This document shows, in pieces, positions 36,942 through 42,419 of a stretch of 42,419 nt of DNA. Source of the stretch: a virus; IMG/VR virus record IMGVR_UViG_3300010373_000076, positions 1 through 42,419 of that record; one strand, given 5' to 3'. A program made the position numbers and the translations under genes. Positions within the stretch are counted from its first letter, which is position 1. Every line of letters starts with the position of its first letter. The notes beneath the pieces are model-generated. The model was not told the DNA's origin. It searched no databases and saw only the letters and a program-made list of their open reading frames with translations.

Positions 36942-37463
36942 TTAGACTCCGGCGGCCACGATGGCGCGCTCGTCCACGTTGTCCTGCACGGAGAAGTTCA
37001 TCTTGAACTTCTCGTAGCCGGCGTCGGCCGGGGACAGGATCTGCGGGGTGTTCGTGAGAACCTCGTAGACCTGCACCTCGTCGGCGGCAGTGAACGGGTG
37101 CTCATGCGCCTTCGTGCCTTCGGGCTGCTGCCCGATGCGAGAAACGATGTAGCCGTGGATGCCCTTCGAGGTGAAGGTCTCCCACGGGATGTCGTCAATG
37201 GCGTCCTTCCAGCGGAAGAAGTCCATGACGGCTTCGTAGTTGGTGCGGCCCGGAGTGGACGAGTTGCTGGACGCGCAAAGGGCCGGGTCGCTGATCGCGT
37301 CGTCACCGGTGGCGCCGAGGACGAAGTTCGCGGCGGTCACGTTGCAGGACAGCACGACGGCGCCAACGCCGGTCAGTTCGCTGGCCTTCGGGGCGCGGTA
37401 GTCGGCGAGGTCGGTAACGAACACGGCATGTCGGTTCGCGTCGGTGAGCATTTTCTGGCCCAT
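36942..37463 (-). CDS. Major tail protein
   Basis: 173 aa. MGQKMLTDANRHAVFVTDLA, then GVGAVVLSCNVTAANFVLGA, TNYEAVMDFFRWKDAIDDIP and SKGIHGYIVSRIGQQPEG. It is beta-rich, located directly before the chaperones and tape measure, at a typical size for a short tail-tube protein. It polymerises into the tail tube. The ATG has AAGGCAAATAACC upstream. Confidence 0.82.
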   Translation of the reverse strand: MGQKMLTDANRHAVFVTDLADYRAPKASELTGVGAVVLSCNVTAANFVLGATGDDAISDPALCASSNSSTPGRTNYEAVMDFFRWKDAIDDIPWETFTSKGIHGYIVSRIGQQPEGTKAHEHPFTAADEVQVYEVLTNTPQILSPADAGYEKFKMNFSVQDNVDERAIVAAGV

Positions 37464-37465
37464 GG

Positions 37466-37702
37466 TTATTTGCCTTCCTTCTTGGAAGCGACCTCACGCA
37501 GGTGCGGGAAGATCACGAGGTGTGTTTCTGGGACTGGGTTGTCGATCTTGCGGCCGGTTCGGGAGTCGCGGACGAAGACCTTGCGGCGTGGGTCAAGGGT
37601 TTTGAGCTTGGCCATGTCGATGGCCTGGGCTTCGGCCGCTGCGGGTTCGGTCACGGTGTCCACCGGCTTGGCGGGCTCGGTGACCGGTTTCGGGGTTGCC
37701 AC
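37466..37702 (-). CDS. Small hypothetical protein beside the major tail gene
   Basis: 78 aa, starting VATPKPVTEPAKPVDTVTEP; a disordered Pro/Ala N-terminus then MAKLKTLDPRRKVFVRDSRT and LVIFPHLREVASKKEGK. GTG with a GGAGG ribosome site. Such short proteins often precede the tail tube gene; function unknown. Confidence 0.66.
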   Translation of the reverse strand: MATPKPVTEPAKPVDTVTEPAAAEAQAIDMAKLKTLDPRRKVFVRDSRTGRKIDNPVPETHLVIFPHLREVASKKEGK

Positions 37703-37712
37703 GGTGGGCCTC

Positions 37713-38144
37713 CTAGTTGGTGATGAGCCGCCACGGGAGCGGCAGGTAAGCCCGGGCCGGGGTGACCTGGGTGTCTGTGAGGGGTCTGGTGACCCGGAAT
37801 GCGTCGGCGTCGGGCATGAGGTATCCGCCGCCGATGGGCAGGTTGGTGAGTGCTGCGGTGACTTGCTGCGCGGCGAGTCGGCAGATGCGTGCGTCTGGGC
37901 CGACCACAGTCACTTGTGGGGACCAATCAAGGACGCTGGTGTCCACGAGTCCGGTAAGGTCGCGTTCGGCTGGCAGGTCGGAGCCCAGCCCCGCAAAGAA
38001 CGCGATGTAGGGGCGGATGTAGATGCCGCCTGCATCCGTTGGGACCTTCGTCGGGACGATGCCGTCATAGACGCGGGCGCCGATGTCCGGCAGGGACCGG
38101 AGCTTGGCCAGCAGCAGATCGGCGAGCGTGTTCGGGTCAACCAC
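37713..38144 (-). CDS. Tail terminator / head-tail connector protein
   Basis: 143 aa, starting VVDPNTLADLLLAKLRSLPD. Then GARVYDGIVPTKVPTDAGG, YIRPYIAFFAG and DWSPQVTVVGPDARICRLAAQQ, a mixed alpha/beta pattern of the tail-terminator family (gpU-like), located between the tail-completion and tail-tube genes. It caps the tube and joins it to the head. GTG overlapping the upstream TAG by one base. Confidence 0.78.
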   Translation of the reverse strand: MVDPNTLADLLLAKLRSLPDIGARVYDGIVPTKVPTDAGGIYIRPYIAFFAGLGSDLPAERDLTGLVDTSVLDWSPQVTVVGPDARICRLAAQQVTAALTNLPIGGGYLMPDADAFRVTRPLTDTQVTPARAYLPLPWRLITN

Positions 38145-38488
38145 TAGAGCGCACCACCAATGATTTGAGCCATCGCGTCGGAGAACGCTGGCGTGTGCTT
38201 ATCGGCTGCCGGACCCATGAACGGCTGCGCGGCCATGCGGCTGGTCCCTGTCTCGAGGTAGACCGCGTAGTTTGCGGTGGCCCTGATCTCAGCCTCGAGC
38301 GGGCCCACGTCCTGGCTGCCGATGCTGTTCTTCAAGTTGCCCGTATCGACCGGCGCCAAGACCTTGGCGGTGCCCTCGATATCCTTGGCGGTCTTGCGGA
38401 CCACCTTCGACGCCAGCGGGATCGCCTTGGACGGGACCTTTTGCAGGTCCGCGGCCAGTTGGAACATCTGGGATGCATCAAATTCCAT
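38144..38488 (-). CDS. HK97 gp10-like neck/tail-completion protein
   Basis: 114 aa. MEFDASQMFQLAADLQKVPS, then KAIPLASKVVRKTAKDIEGTA, KVLAPVDTGNLKNSIG, NYAVYLETGTSRMAAQPFMG: the V-DTG-L-SI and Y-E-GT-x-x-PF motifs are the standard of the gp10/neck family. It sits between connectors. Strong GGAGG ribosome site. Confidence 0.86.
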   Translation of the reverse strand: MEFDASQMFQLAADLQKVPSKAIPLASKVVRKTAKDIEGTAKVLAPVDTGNLKNSIGSQDVGPLEAEIRATANYAVYLETGTSRMAAQPFMGPAADKHTPAFSDAMAQIIGGAL

Positions 38489-38527
38489 GGCGACCTCCGG
38501 GGCAGAAGAGAAGCCCCGCCGGATCGG

Positions 38528-38956
38528 CTAGGGCTGCTGTTGGGTTTGGTTTTCCCAGGCGATGAAGTCGTTCTCCCAGAGCAGGGATCCGGCCATGGAT
38601 TGCTTGAGGTTGAACTGGCGGCCGGTGGTGACCACGATGTCGCCGCGTTCCCCGGTGAACAGCTGGGGGAGCGGGACGCCTTCGCGGTTCTCGAACGGGA
38701 GTGCGATCAGGTACTGGCGTAGCTCGGTCGGCTGCTCACCTGGCACGACGGTGTTCTCGCGCTTGAGTTCTTGCAGGCGGCACATGCCCGTCCACACGAT
38801 GGCCTCGTTGGTCCAGCCTTCGGGCAGCGGGTACGGGGCCGGGCCCTCTTGGATGCGGCGGATGGTGCACATGGCTGTCATCGTTTGCACGGCCACCGGG
38901 CGGTGGTGCTCAGCCCAGTTCGTCGGGATGACCATGGCGTTGGGGAGGGGGCTCAC
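38528..38956 (-). CDS. Head-tail adaptor (DUF6093-like)
   Basis: 142 aa, starting VSPLPNAMVIPTNWAEHHRP. Then IVWTGMCRLQELKRENTVV and RQYLIALPFENREGVPLPQL, FTGERGDIVVTTGRQFN, the pattern of DUF6093 head-tail connectors. It forms part of the connector stack. GTG overlapping the upstream stop as GTGA. Confidence 0.8.
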   Translation of the reverse strand: MSPLPNAMVIPTNWAEHHRPVAVQTMTAMCTIRRIQEGPAPYPLPEGWTNEAIVWTGMCRLQELKRENTVVPGEQPTELRQYLIALPFENREGVPLPQLFTGERGDIVVTTGRQFNLKQSMAGSLLWENDFIAWENQTQQQP

Positions 38957-39339
38957 CAGCGGGCCTCCGCACCTTCGGGCCCGCCCGGGCTGCAGAACGG
39001 GATGATTTCGAAGAACGAATCGGCTTCCGCGTCCGCCTGGTCGGCCTTGGCCCGGAGCGCGGTGGACTGTTTCCGCAGCGCGTCGGCAACCTTTGCGCCG
39101 TCGGTGCTGAGGTCTTGAGTCCTAATGACCTTCGACGTGAGCACTTCGCTGGTCGCGATCGCATCCAGCGCGTCGGCGGCTGCCCGCCAGATGCCCGGGC
39201 GTTCGATGCTGTCCGGGTCGCCGACAACGTAGTCGTGCATGGCGAGGTAGCCCTCGAGGATCATGTCATCGAAGATCGGCGGCTCCGAAAGGTCGGAAAT
39301 CAATAGTCGAATCTGACCAGTGGGCGTCGTGTAATCCAT
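38953..39339 (-). CDS. Head-tail connector protein
   Basis: 128 aa, MDYTTPTGQIRLLISDLSEP. Then ILEGYLAMHDYVVGDPDSI, ERPGIWRAAADALDAIATSE, typical of helical gp6/DUF-type adaptors downstream of the capsid gene. ATG overlaps the HNH stop by one base (TGATG), so it is coupled to the inserted HNH gene. Confidence 0.8.
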   Translation of the reverse strand: MDYTTPTGQIRLLISDLSEPPIFDDMILEGYLAMHDYVVGDPDSIERPGIWRAAADALDAIATSEVLTSKVIRTQDLSTDGAKVADALRKQSTALRAKADQADAEADSFFEIIPFCSPGGPEGAEARW

Positions 39340-39956
39340 CAGATGTGCCTCCAAATTTTTCGTTTGACGATGTCGGCAACGTTGGTCTTGGATATTCCGA
39401 ATCGGACCACAAGGGATTGGTAGGTTGCGCCGCCCTGCCGCATGGCTCGCAGTTCGAGGACTTGGGCCTCGGTCAGCTTCGCGCCGGGATGCCTGCTGCC
39501 AAGTGGCTGATCGACGTAGAGCTGTTGGCGACCTTTCCGCCACATGTCATGCATGTTCTCTTTCTGGGTGCCAGCAAAGAGATGGTCGGGGTTGAGGCAA
39601 GGCGGGTTGTCGCAGCGGTGGAGGGAGTTTTCACCCTCGGGAATTGGACCGCTGTGATGTTCAAGCGTTACCCGGTGAACCTGACGGGTTGATCCGTGCA
39701 TGCGGATCTGCCCGTGACCGGCCTGGCCTCTCGCGCCGTTCCATTCCCAGCAGGGGCCGAGTTCAGGGCGGCGAACGACTTCGGTCCAGCCGATGCGGAC
39801 GACGCGTTCAATCGCGGTGTCAGTGTAGGATGCGCGGGTGGTCGGCTTGCCTGTGGGTGATCCGTAAAGACGCCAGCGCCGAAGGTGCTTATTGCACCAG
39901 CCGTGCCCCTTGTGCTTGCTTTTGCAGCCGTCGATTGAGCATGTAATATCGGACAT
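39339..39956 (-). CDS. HNH endonuclease with C-terminal HTH
   Basis: 205 aa. The N-terminal zinc-knuckle-like segment (CSIDGCKSKHKG, WCNKHLRRW) parallels the other HNH protein. The HNH core is VHRVTLEHHSGPIPEGENSL followed by HRCDNPPCLNPDHLFAGTQK. The C-terminal HTH reads LTEAQVLELRAMRQGG then SLVVRFGISKTNVADIVKRK. Probable homing endonuclease inserted between the capsid and connector genes. ATG at 39956 with AGGGAG seven bases upstream; a hairpin of the bulged family precedes it. Confidence 0.9.
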   Translation of the reverse strand: MSDITCSIDGCKSKHKGHGWCNKHLRRWRLYGSPTGKPTTRASYTDTAIERVVRIGWTEVVRRPELGPCWEWNGARGQAGHGQIRMHGSTRQVHRVTLEHHSGPIPEGENSLHRCDNPPCLNPDHLFAGTQKENMHDMWRKGRQQLYVDQPLGSRHPGAKLTEAQVLELRAMRQGGATYQSLVVRFGISKTNVADIVKRKIWRHI

Positions 39957-39984
39957 GTAGTCACTCCCTAAAGTGATTGCCATG

Positions 39985-40013
39985 GCCCCGGATTGTTAGC
40001 GCAATCGCGGGGT
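39985..40013 (-). terminator. Bulged hairpin upstream of the second HNH gene
   Basis: Minus strand: CCCCG, unpaired C, GATTG, loop CGCTAA, CAATC, CGGGG. The inner stem differs from that at 2758 by a compensating pair change (C-G to T-A), and the loop is CG-N2-AA in both. It lies 29 bases upstream of the HNH start. Confidence 0.5.
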
Positions 40014-40027
40014 TTCTTACTGTCTAT

Positions 40028-40045
40028 TCTACCTTGTGAGGTAGA
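40028..40045. promoter_or_regulatory. Palindrome between capsid and HNH genes
   Basis: TCTACC-TTGTGA-GGTAGA is an 18-bp perfect dyad, flanked by GTCTA/TAGAC. It vaguely resembles the early operator CTACTT-AAGTAG but has different inner bases. Function unknown; possibly a protein-binding site or a small hairpin. Confidence 0.35.
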
Positions 40046-40057
40046 CAATTTGGGGGT

Positions 40058-40087
40058 GGCGCGCACCCCTGTGAAGGGATGCGCGCC
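40058..40087 (-). terminator. Hairpin after the major capsid gene
   Basis: GGCGCGCA-TCCC with GGGG-TGCGCGCC on the minus strand (one T-G pair), 6-base loop, followed by ACCCCCAAATTG. Likely attenuates transcription beyond the highly expressed capsid gene. Confidence 0.6.
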
Positions 40088-40096
40088 GGGGTGAAG

Positions 40097-41173
40097 CTAG
40101 GCCACGGTGCCGTCAGATGCGTACACAGCGGCGGTGAAGCCCTGCGCGGCACCGGTGACGTGGCGACCGCGGAACCAGATGGTGTCGTCGCCGAAGGAAC
40201 CTTCGTTGACTGCCACGGTGCCGCCGCCGGCGCGCTCGCCCTGGTCACGCTTCACGCGGATGTCCACGTTTTCGTGACCGATCAGGCCGGTCTTCACGAC
40301 GGCCGGGTTCTCGGTCGTCTTGTTCGGGAGCAGCGCCCAGCTGGTGGCCGCGGATCCGGCGCCGTTGAGGCGTGCGAACTCGCGGGACACCTGCAGGGTG
40401 ATGAGGCCCTTGAACGGGTTCGGCACGCGAACCTTGGAGACCTTCGTGCCGGAGGTCGACTGAATCTCGACTTCCTGTGCGTTCAGGATCTGCTGGGCAC
40501 GGAACTGCAGGGCCGGGCCGACGACGAGGGTGATGGAGCTGATGTCGACCAGCTCGTCGCGGTGGTTGACCTTGACGGCCAGTGCCTCGATGGCGGCCTG
40601 CAGGCTGTCGGTGTTCAGCGCCTTGGTGTCGACGGTGCCGAAGAACCCGGTGTTCAGGCCGGTGGCGCCGACGAGCAGTTCGTAGACCTTGCGGTTTTCC
40701 GTGTTGATCGCGGCGTTGCCGAGGACCTTCGGGAAGTCGGCGAGGTCGGAGAAGTCGCGGGACAGCTGCAGCTCCCAGGTGAGGCCGAAGACCTTACCGG
40801 TCTTGCCGGTCTTGATCTCAACGTCGGTTTCCTCGAGCGCGCCGCCCTTGTATTCCTCGGCCTGTGCAACGTCCTCGAAGTACTCGTTGCCGAACAGGTC
40901 GACGAGCTTCTTGGGGCGGAAGTCGGAGAGGTTCTTCACGAGGGCGAAGGACTCGTATTCCTTGACGGACGCCTTCTGGGCTTCCATCGCTTCCTTCTCG
41001 AGTGCGGCACCGAGCAGCTTGGGGAAGTCGTCGGTGGTGAGCGCTTCCATGAGGACGGTCTGGCGGGCGTAGTTGGCCGGGTTCTGGCCTTCGCCGAACA
41101 GCAGTGCGGCTTCGTAGATGCGTTCGTCGAGGGACGAGGCAGCGCGGAAACCTTCGATTGCGAGATTTGCCAT
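40097..41173 (-). CDS. Major capsid protein (HK97 fold)
   Basis: 358 aa. MANLAIEGFRAASSLDERIY, DFPKLLGAALEKEAMEAQK (N-arm and spine helix region), VFGLTWELQLSRDFSDLADF and LQAAIEALAVKVNHRDELVD, ITLVVGPALQFRAQQIL, VRVPNPFKGLITLQVS, GTVAVNEGSFGDDTIWFRGR: the usual order of an actinophage HK97-type capsid protein. The ATG has AGGAGAACATCACC upstream. It follows the scaffold and decoration genes. Confidence 0.93.
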   Translation of the reverse strand: MANLAIEGFRAASSLDERIYEAALLFGEGQNPANYARQTVLMEALTTDDFPKLLGAALEKEAMEAQKASVKEYESFALVKNLSDFRPKKLVDLFGNEYFEDVAQAEEYKGGALEETDVEIKTGKTGKVFGLTWELQLSRDFSDLADFPKVLGNAAINTENRKVYELLVGATGLNTGFFGTVDTKALNTDSLQAAIEALAVKVNHRDELVDISSITLVVGPALQFRAQQILNAQEVEIQSTSGTKVSKVRVPNPFKGLITLQVSREFARLNGAGSAATSWALLPNKTTENPAVVKTGLIGHENVDIRVKRDQGERAGGGTVAVNEGSFGDDTIWFRGRHVTGAAQGFTAAVYASDGTVA

Positions 41174-41186
41174 GGTGATGTTCTCC

Positions 41187-41537
41187 TTACGCGCCGACGG
41201 CGGTCTGAGTGGTGTAGCCGATGGGGGCTACTTCGACGGGGCCGGCGGCGGCGGTCTTCGTGCCCAGCGCGATGCCGAACAGGTAGTTGCCGGTGGCCGT
41301 GGTGTTCAGGGCGCCCGCGGCGGTGATGTACACCGGGAGGCCTTCGGTGGCGAGTGCGCCGGTGACGGTCAAGTCCCAGGACCCGTCAAGCCAGATGGTG
41401 ACCTTTTCGCCCGACTTCGCGGCGATCTGGGCGACGCCGCAGATGTTGCCGACGCGGACCGGGTCGCCGGAAGCGATGTCCCGTGGTGCGGTGACGCTGA
41501 TGTGCAGGGCGTTGGTGTAGCGCTGGTTCTTAGCCAT
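41187..41537 (-). CDS. Head decoration-like protein (DUF2190-type)
   Basis: 116 aa, MAKNQRYTNALHISVTAPRD. Then IASGDPVRVGNICGVAQIAA, TIWLDGSWDLTVTGALATEG, GLPVYITAAGALNTTATGNY, LFGIALGTKTAAAGPVEVAP: the SGDPV and Y-IGIAL-x-K-A-G features of DUF2190-type decoration proteins. It sits between protease/scaffold and capsid genes and probably stabilises the shell. Confidence 0.85.
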   Translation of the reverse strand: MAKNQRYTNALHISVTAPRDIASGDPVRVGNICGVAQIAAKSGEKVTIWLDGSWDLTVTGALATEGLPVYITAAGALNTTATGNYLFGIALGTKTAAAGPVEVAPIGYTTQTAVGA

Positions 41538-41539
41538 GG

Positions 41540-41938
41540 TTAGGCAGCCTTCCCTCGGAGTGCGGAGACGATGCTCTCGCTGGTGATGGTCTTGCCGGAT
41601 TCGGTGACCTTGCCGGCGTCGCCGAGTCCGCGGGGGGTGCCGGCGCCGTGGGTGACCGCGATTTCGGCGGCGGCTTCGGTGGCGTCGGCGCGGAGCTTGT
41701 CAGCGTCGAACGCTTCGGCGGCCAGTGCGGCGGTGATCAGCGCGGCACGGGTGACCTTCGCTTCGGTGTCGCCGAATGCTTCGGCGACGATGGCTTCGGC
41801 GGTGGCCTTGGTGCGGGCGGTTTCGGCTTCGGCCAGCAGGGTGCGGGCTTCTGCCAGTTCAGCCTCGACCGTTGCGGCCCGGCTGGCGGACTCGCGCAGG
41901 GTGGCGAGTTCGGCTTCCTCAATCTGGGTGGTCGCCAT
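41540..41938 (-). CDS. Scaffolding protein nested in the protease gene
   Basis: 132 aa from the in-frame ATG at 41938 (MATTQIEEAELATLRESASR). AAGGAGGA lies seven bases upstream and is itself part of the protease reading frame (codons KKED). The product is a long Ala/Glu coiled coil (TVEAELAEARTLLAEAETAR, ALITAALAAEAFDADKLRAD) with a basic end, like phage scaffolds. Lambda Nu3 is made the same way inside gene C. It would guide capsid assembly and be removed by the protease. Separate translation is inferred. Confidence 0.6.
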   Translation of the reverse strand: MATTQIEEAELATLRESASRAATVEAELAEARTLLAEAETARTKATAEAIVAEAFGDTEAKVTRAALITAALAAEAFDADKLRADATEAAAEIAVTHGAGTPRGLGDAGKVTESGKTITSESIVSALRGKAA

Positions 41939-42419
41939 GGGGGCGTCCTCCTTCTTCTGGGTTGACCCTGCCGGGACCGGCTGGGAGTTCTTGGACTCGG
42001 TCACTGCCGAGGTTTTGACGGGGTCGTACTCTGTGCGGCGTCGCACCTCGACAGGCTCACCGGAGAGAGTCGCGTCGACGCCGGCCAGCGTGTAGGCCTG
42101 CCGGTAGGTGCGGCCGTCCTGCTCGAAGTAGATGAAGGTGTCGTCGAAGTCCTGCAGCCAGGCGTATCGGTCGCCGGCGCCGTGCACGTCCCGGACGGCG
42201 GCGCGGAGGTAGCCGCCGATGTCCGCGACGACTGTCTCGGAAACCATGGATCGGGATTCGATGACCATGGCCGCTTCGAGGACCTCAGTAATCTCTCCGC
42301 CGCGGCCTGCCACGGTGACGAGGTCGCACCGGTTGAATGGGGATGGGTGTAGCTTCTCCACGGTGCGGGTGCTTTCGCTGATGTCCGCGCTGGCCACGAT
42401 GCTGGCACCAATGAAGTCA
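41540..42419 (-). CDS. Capsid maturation protease, C-terminal part (cut by the right edge)
   Basis: About 293 codons are visible, open to the edge. DFIGASIVASADISE, RCDLVTVAGRGGEITEVLEA is the end of the actinophage prohead-protease domain (F-G-S-I-A-G, D-VT-AGRGG). It is followed by WLQDFDDTFIYFEQDGRTYR and LSGEPVEVRRRTEY, a domain common in these proteases, and then the scaffold-like coiled coil. The catalytic His/Ser are expected in the missing N-terminal part. The C-terminal third is also encoded as a nested gene. Confidence 0.82.
   Translation of the reverse strand, partial: DFIGASIVASADISESTRTVEKLHPSPFNRCDLVTVAGRGGEITEVLEAAMVIESRSMVSETVVADIGGYLRAAVRDVHGAGDRYAWLQDFDDTFIYFEQDGRTYRQAYTLAGVDATLSGEPVEVRRRTEYDPVKTSAVTESKNSQPVPAGSTQKKEDAPMATTQIEEAELATLRESASRAATVEAELAEARTLLAEAETARTKATAEAIVAEAFGDTEAKVTRAALITAALAAEAFDADKLRADATEAAAEIAVTHGAGTPRGLGDAGKVTESGKTITSESIVSALRGKAA

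Noticed and set aside
36598-36950. GAGTCTGAC repeats as a regulatory array
   Set aside because: The copies mostly coincide with ribosome-binding leaders (GGAGTCTGACC before an ATG, also at 15692), so they are more likely a reused translation leader.
40079-41326. 415-codon plus-strand open frame over the major capsid gene
   Set aside because: Complementary shadow of the capsid gene; no ribosome site and no recognisable fold.
1-42419. Portal-protease fusion created by joining the two window ends
   Set aside because: The frame agrees by a one-in-three chance; the halves belong to two different protein families and each lacks its other part.

Overview
The window looks like most of the genome of a temperate siphovirus (long non-contractile tail, HK97-type head) that infects a GC-rich actinobacterium, plausibly an Arthrobacter-like member of the Micrococcaceae. 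The reasons are: a GC-rich sequence; many GTG and some TTG starts; dense ATGA/GTGA overlaps; -10-only or leaderless-looking promoters; a CW_7-repeat endolysin; an actinophage-style capsid protease and tail-assembly chaperone pair; and a TCGAAC-N4-GTTCGA SOS box. The host assignment is inferred from style, not proven.

Layout. Almost everything is on the minus strand, so read from high to low coordinates. The immunity and integration locus lies in the middle. A Cro-like gene (18910-19188, minus) and a repressor (19469-19972, plus) diverge from an operator-rich gap. The repressor is followed by an ImmA/IrrE-type metalloprotease whose start codon sits inside a perfect SOS box, then by a tyrosine integrase and a candidate attP with paired arm repeats. 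From 19.2 kb down to 3.6 kb runs a leftward early region: winged-helix and excisionase-like proteins, PD-(D/E)XK nuclease, RecT annealing protein, AAA ATPase, SSB, NrdH, HAD phosphatase, many small Cys-rich proteins, a replication initiator with in-gene 12-bp iterons, a VRR-NUC nuclease, small proteins, and the probable small terminase. A gene-poor stretch (2731-3622) with hairpins and a tRNA-like element separates this from the late genes.

The late operon starts with an HNH endonuclease and the large terminase (626-2125) and runs off the left edge in the portal gene. It re-enters at the right edge in the capsid protease (with a nested scaffold). It then continues through decoration protein, major capsid, a second HNH, head-tail connectors, tail terminator, major tail protein, frameshifted chaperones, tape measure (1512 aa), minor tail proteins, an SGNH-hydrolase tail protein, endolysin and holins, ending near the integrase. 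The gene order therefore closes into a circle, apart from an estimated 1-2 kb of portal/protease sequence missing at the window ends.

A few plus-strand islands interrupt the minus-strand blocks: a 54-aa protein (4931-5095), a membrane protein beside the tape measure (35386-35598), and a two-gene cassette with a hexapeptide acyltransferase (24663-25600). They look like morons that could be expressed from the prophage.

Working model (inference). The repressor binds CTACTT-AAGTAG dyads that overlap several leftward early promoters. Host LexA silences the metalloprotease through the SOS box. DNA damage would release the protease, inactivate the repressor and start the leftward early operons.
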